28,280 bases of DNA from Knufia peltigerae (Eukaryota > Ascomycota > Eurotiomycetes > Chaetothyriales > Trichomeriaceae): assembly GCA_030247855.1 (NCBI GenBank), contig JAPDRN010000230.1, positions 1 through 28,280 of the forward strand, given 5' to 3'. The notes beneath the pieces were generated by a model. It did no database searches. It was not told where the DNA came from and saw nothing but the letters and a program-made list of their open reading frames with translations. Made by a program: the position numbers and the translations under genes. Shown here in pieces: positions 26,319 to 28,280 of this stretch (position 1 is its first letter; the number at the start of each line of letters is the position of its first letter).

Positions 26319-27107
26319 TCACGACGTTCGGAACGTATCCCACGCCATCCGCGCGATCAGCACCACCACCAACCCCACGAACAGCTTGCGGATGAACGGC
26401 GTACCGCCCTTCAGCGCCAACCGCGTGCCCACCACCGAACCGATGATGTTGGCCGCCGCCATCGGCAGCGCGAACAGCCACAGGATGTTACCGGTCGGCA
26501 CGAAGAACGAGATCGCTGCCACGTTCGTCGCCAGGTTCACCACCTTCGACGCTGCCGACGCACGCAGGAAGTCCAGCCCGAAGAAGCGCACGAACAGGAA
26601 GATCAGGAAGCTGCCGGTACCGGGCCCGAAGAAGCCATCGTAGAAACCGATTGCCGCACCGATCGCCAGCGCGATCGCCAACTCGTTGCGACCGATCTCG
26701 CGGGGCCGATGCAGCGCGCCGAAGTCCTTCTTCCACAGCGTGTAGGCCAGCATCGCCACCAGCAGCACCAGCACCAGCGGCCGCACGGCGTCCTTGGGCA
26801 ACAGGCTGACCGCCGTAGCGCCAAGGAAGGAGAACACGAAGGCCGTACCGGCCGCGAACAGCACCGGCTTCCACGGGAAGCGCACGTTGCGCGCATAGCG
26901 CCATGCCGCCGCGCCGGTGCCGAACATCGAGCTGAACTTGTTGGTGCCGAACAGCATCGCCGGCGTCTGCTGCGGCAGCACCGTGAACAGACCCGGCAGC
27001 TGCACCAGTCCGCCCCCACCCACGGCCGCATCGACCAGGCCGGCAATGAAGGCGATCGCCACCAGCCACCACAACTCAGGAGGAATCAATTCCAGCACAG
27101 CGATCAA
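26319..27107 (-). CDS. TSUP-family (TauE/SafE) membrane permease
   Basis: A member of the TSUP family of putative anion permeases, linked in other bacteria to sulfite, sulfonate or sulfoacetate export; the substrate here cannot be told. The 262-residue product has about eight hydrophobic segments. It carries the family repeat in FIAGLVDAAVGGGGLVQLPGL (residues about 19-39) and GFYDGFFGPGTGSFLIFLFV (about 154-173), plus FGTNKFSSMFG and ASKVVNLATN. The start is uncertain: TTG at 27107 gives MIAVLELIPPELWW, and GTG three codons later is possible; neither has a clear ribosome-binding site. It is divergent from the ychJ-like gene. Confidence 0.88.
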   Translation of the reverse strand: MIAVLELIPPELWWLVAIAFIAGLVDAAVGGGGLVQLPGLFTVLPQQTPAMLFGTNKFSSMFGTGAAAWRYARNVRFPWKPVLFAAGTAFVFSFLGATAVSLLPKDAVRPLVLVLLVAMLAYTLWKKDFGALHRPREIGRNELAIALAIGAAIGFYDGFFGPGTGSFLIFLFVRFFGLDFLRASAASKVVNLATNVAAISFFVPTGNILWLFALPMAAANIIGSVVGTRLALKGGTPFIRKLFVGLVVVLIARMAWDTFRTS

Positions 27108-27170
27108 TCGAAGTGAGGGCGCGACAGCATACGCCTGTCACATTGCCCCCGCCCACGCGACAATACCCGC

Positions 27171-27563
27171 ATGAGCCGAACCACCCCCGATCCCTGTCCC
27201 TGTGGCCTGGCCGCCGACTACGCCTCCTGCTGTGGTCGCTTCCATGCCGGCGCCGCCGCGCCCGATGCCGAACGTCTGATGCGCTCGCGTTACAGCGCCT
27301 ATGTGCGCCATCTGCCGGACTACCTGCGTGCCACTTGGCATCCGAATACCCGTCCCGCAGAACTGTCGCTCGATGATGCCCCCGGCCAGCGCACTCAATG
27401 GCTGGGCCTGACCGTGCAGGACCACCAGATTACCGGCACCGACAGCGCCGAGGTCCGCTTCACCGCCCGCTACCGCGTCGGAGGCGGCAGCGCGGTGAAA
27501 ATGACAGAGCACAGCCGCTTCCTGCGGATCGAAGGCCGCTGGTACTACCTCGACGCCGTCTGA
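27171..27563 (+). CDS. YchJ-like protein with SEC-C motif (UPF0225)
   Basis: A 130-residue cytoplasmic protein. The N-terminus carries a SEC-C type zinc motif with Cys9, Cys11, Cys20 and Cys21 in CPCG...SCCGRFH. An NTF2-like domain typical of YchJ follows, with PDAERLMRSRYSAYVRHLPDYLRATWHP and EVRFTARYRVGG...EHSRFLRIEGRWYYLDA. Family function is not established. Length fits the short members of the family, which have one SEC-C motif rather than two. Its last 19 bases overlap the end of the convergent GGDEF gene. Confidence 0.9.
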   Translation: MSRTTPDPCPCGLAADYASCCGRFHAGAAAPDAERLMRSRYSAYVRHLPDYLRATWHPNTRPAELSLDDAPGQRTQWLGLTVQDHQITGTDSAEVRFTARYRVGGGSAVKMTEHSRFLRIEGRWYYLDAV

Positions 27564-28280
27564 GCGTGGCTGCCGCGCACGGCCAGCACCCGCTGGCCGC
27601 CATGCGCGCACACGCGGTTGCGGCCTTCCTCCTTGGCCGCATACAGCGCCTGGTCGGCCGCTTTGACCACCCCGGCAGGGCGCCGATCGACCCGGCTGTC
27701 GGCCAGGCCGATGCTGACGGTCACCTGCACCACCGCACCACCACCGCCGCGCCCGCGCTGCTGCTGGCCGAGCGTGTCGTCACGGCTGCGGGTGCTGCGG
27801 TCGCGCAGCTGCATCCGGCTCTGCTCGATGCCCTGTCGCAGCGCCTCCACCGCATCCACGCAGGCCGATGCCGGGCGATCGAGGAAAACCACGGCGAATT
27901 CTTCGCCGCCATAACGGAACGCGCGGCCACCGTCGCCCACCCGCGACAGCCGTGAGGCCACCAGTTTCAGCACGTCATCGCCGGTGTCGTGGCCGTGGGT
28001 GTCGTTGAACTTCTTGAAATGATCCACGTCGATCATCGCGATGCTGTAGGTGCCGGTGGCGCGCTTGAGGGTCTCGTTGAACGCACGGCGGCCGGGCAGG
28101 CCGGTCAGCTCGTCGCCGAATGCCATGTGGAAAGACTCCTGCAGGGTCGCGGCCAGCATCAGCAGCAGCGCCGCCACGCTCAGCGCCGGCAGCAGCACCG
28201 GCTGCAGGAAGATCCGCGGCAGCATCCACCACAGGCACAGCAGGGCCAGCAGCATCGCCGTATGCAGTGGCCGGGGCTGG
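27545..28280 (-). CDS. GGDEF-domain protein, probable diguanylate cyclase (5' end outside window)
   Basis: GGDEF proteins make the second messenger cyclic di-GMP from two GTP. The visible part has two hydrophobic segments near its start and then the GGDEF domain: DELTGLPGRRAFNETL, MIDVDHFKKFNDTHGHDTGDDVL and the active-site motif RYGGEEF. The frame stays open to the window edge, so the true start and further membrane helices probably lie outside; the first visible ATG is at 28255. An Arg-x-x-Asp precedes GGEEF by seven residues instead of the canonical five, so the inhibitory site may be absent. A Gly/Arg/Gln-rich insertion (QQQRGRGGGGAVVQ) precedes the VTVSIG strand. The active site appears intact. 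Confidence 0.9.
   Translation of the reverse strand, partial: QPRPLHTAMLLALLCLWWMLPRIFLQPVLLPALSVAALLLMLAATLQESFHMAFGDELTGLPGRRAFNETLKRATGTYSIAMIDVDHFKKFNDTHGHDTGDDVLKLVASRLSRVGDGGRAFRYGGEEFAVVFLDRPASACVDAVEALRQGIEQSRMQLRDRSTRSRDDTLGQQQRGRGGGGAVVQVTVSIGLADSRVDRRPAGVVKAADQALYAAKEEGRNRVCAHGGQRVLAVRGSHAQTASR

Noticed and set aside
27123..27139. GACAG-N7-CTGTC inverted repeat between the TSUP and ychJ-like genes
   Set aside because: A 5-bp stem in a 63-bp spacer is expected often by chance; no promoter elements line up with it.

Overview
The window is GC-rich, densely coded chromosomal DNA, most likely from Stenotrophomonas (S. maltophilia complex) or a close Xanthomonadaceae relative. This is inferred from three things: the gene content, the codon use, and several GTAG-headed short palindromes of the type described as SMAG repeats in S. 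maltophilia. I saw no tRNA, rRNA, CRISPR array, integrase or insertion sequence.

Layout. (1) 20-4106, minus strand: a complete mlaFEDCB-mlaA operon for retrograde phospholipid transport, with the outer-membrane lipoprotein gene mlaA at the end of the ABC-transporter operon. (2) A 194-bp divergent spacer with palindromes separates it from (3) recC-recB-recD on the plus strand (4301-13193), whose three genes are joined by 4-bp ATGA overlaps. (4) 13194-13859: one small conserved hypothetical gene on the minus strand, bracketed by related hairpin repeats in opposite orientation and by GTAG palindromes. (5) 13860-19224, minus strand: a tripartite efflux locus consisting of a MarR-type regulator, a DUF1656 small membrane protein, an HlyD-family adaptor, a NodT-type outer-membrane lipoprotein and an FUSC-family pump. 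The pump gene carries a 99-N assembly gap flanked by identical 78-bp copies, which looks like an unmerged contig overlap rather than biology. (6) 19225-19906: a 680-bp non-coding stretch holding the MarR promoter with candidate operators and a mosaic of long inverted repeats. (7) folE (GTP cyclohydrolase I), plus strand. (8) 20628-26182, plus strand: jetA-jetB-jetC (DUF3375, DUF4194, SMC-like ATPase), the core of a type I Wadjet / MksFEB condensin, with no jetD nuclease gene beside it. (9) 26319-28280: a TSUP-family permease (minus), a YchJ-like SEC-C protein (plus) and a GGDEF protein cut by the window edge (minus).

The most interesting item is the JetABC locus without JetD. The SMC ATPase motifs are intact and the three genes are tightly packed, so the complex looks functional. 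The DNA-cleaving subunit that defines plasmid defence is missing from the place it usually occupies, and only a 136-bp cluster of hairpins lies there. It is either a chromosomal MksBEF-type condensin or a Wadjet system whose nuclease is encoded elsewhere. RecBCD, another DNA-end machine, lies about 7.4 kb upstream, but nothing in the sequence links the two functionally.
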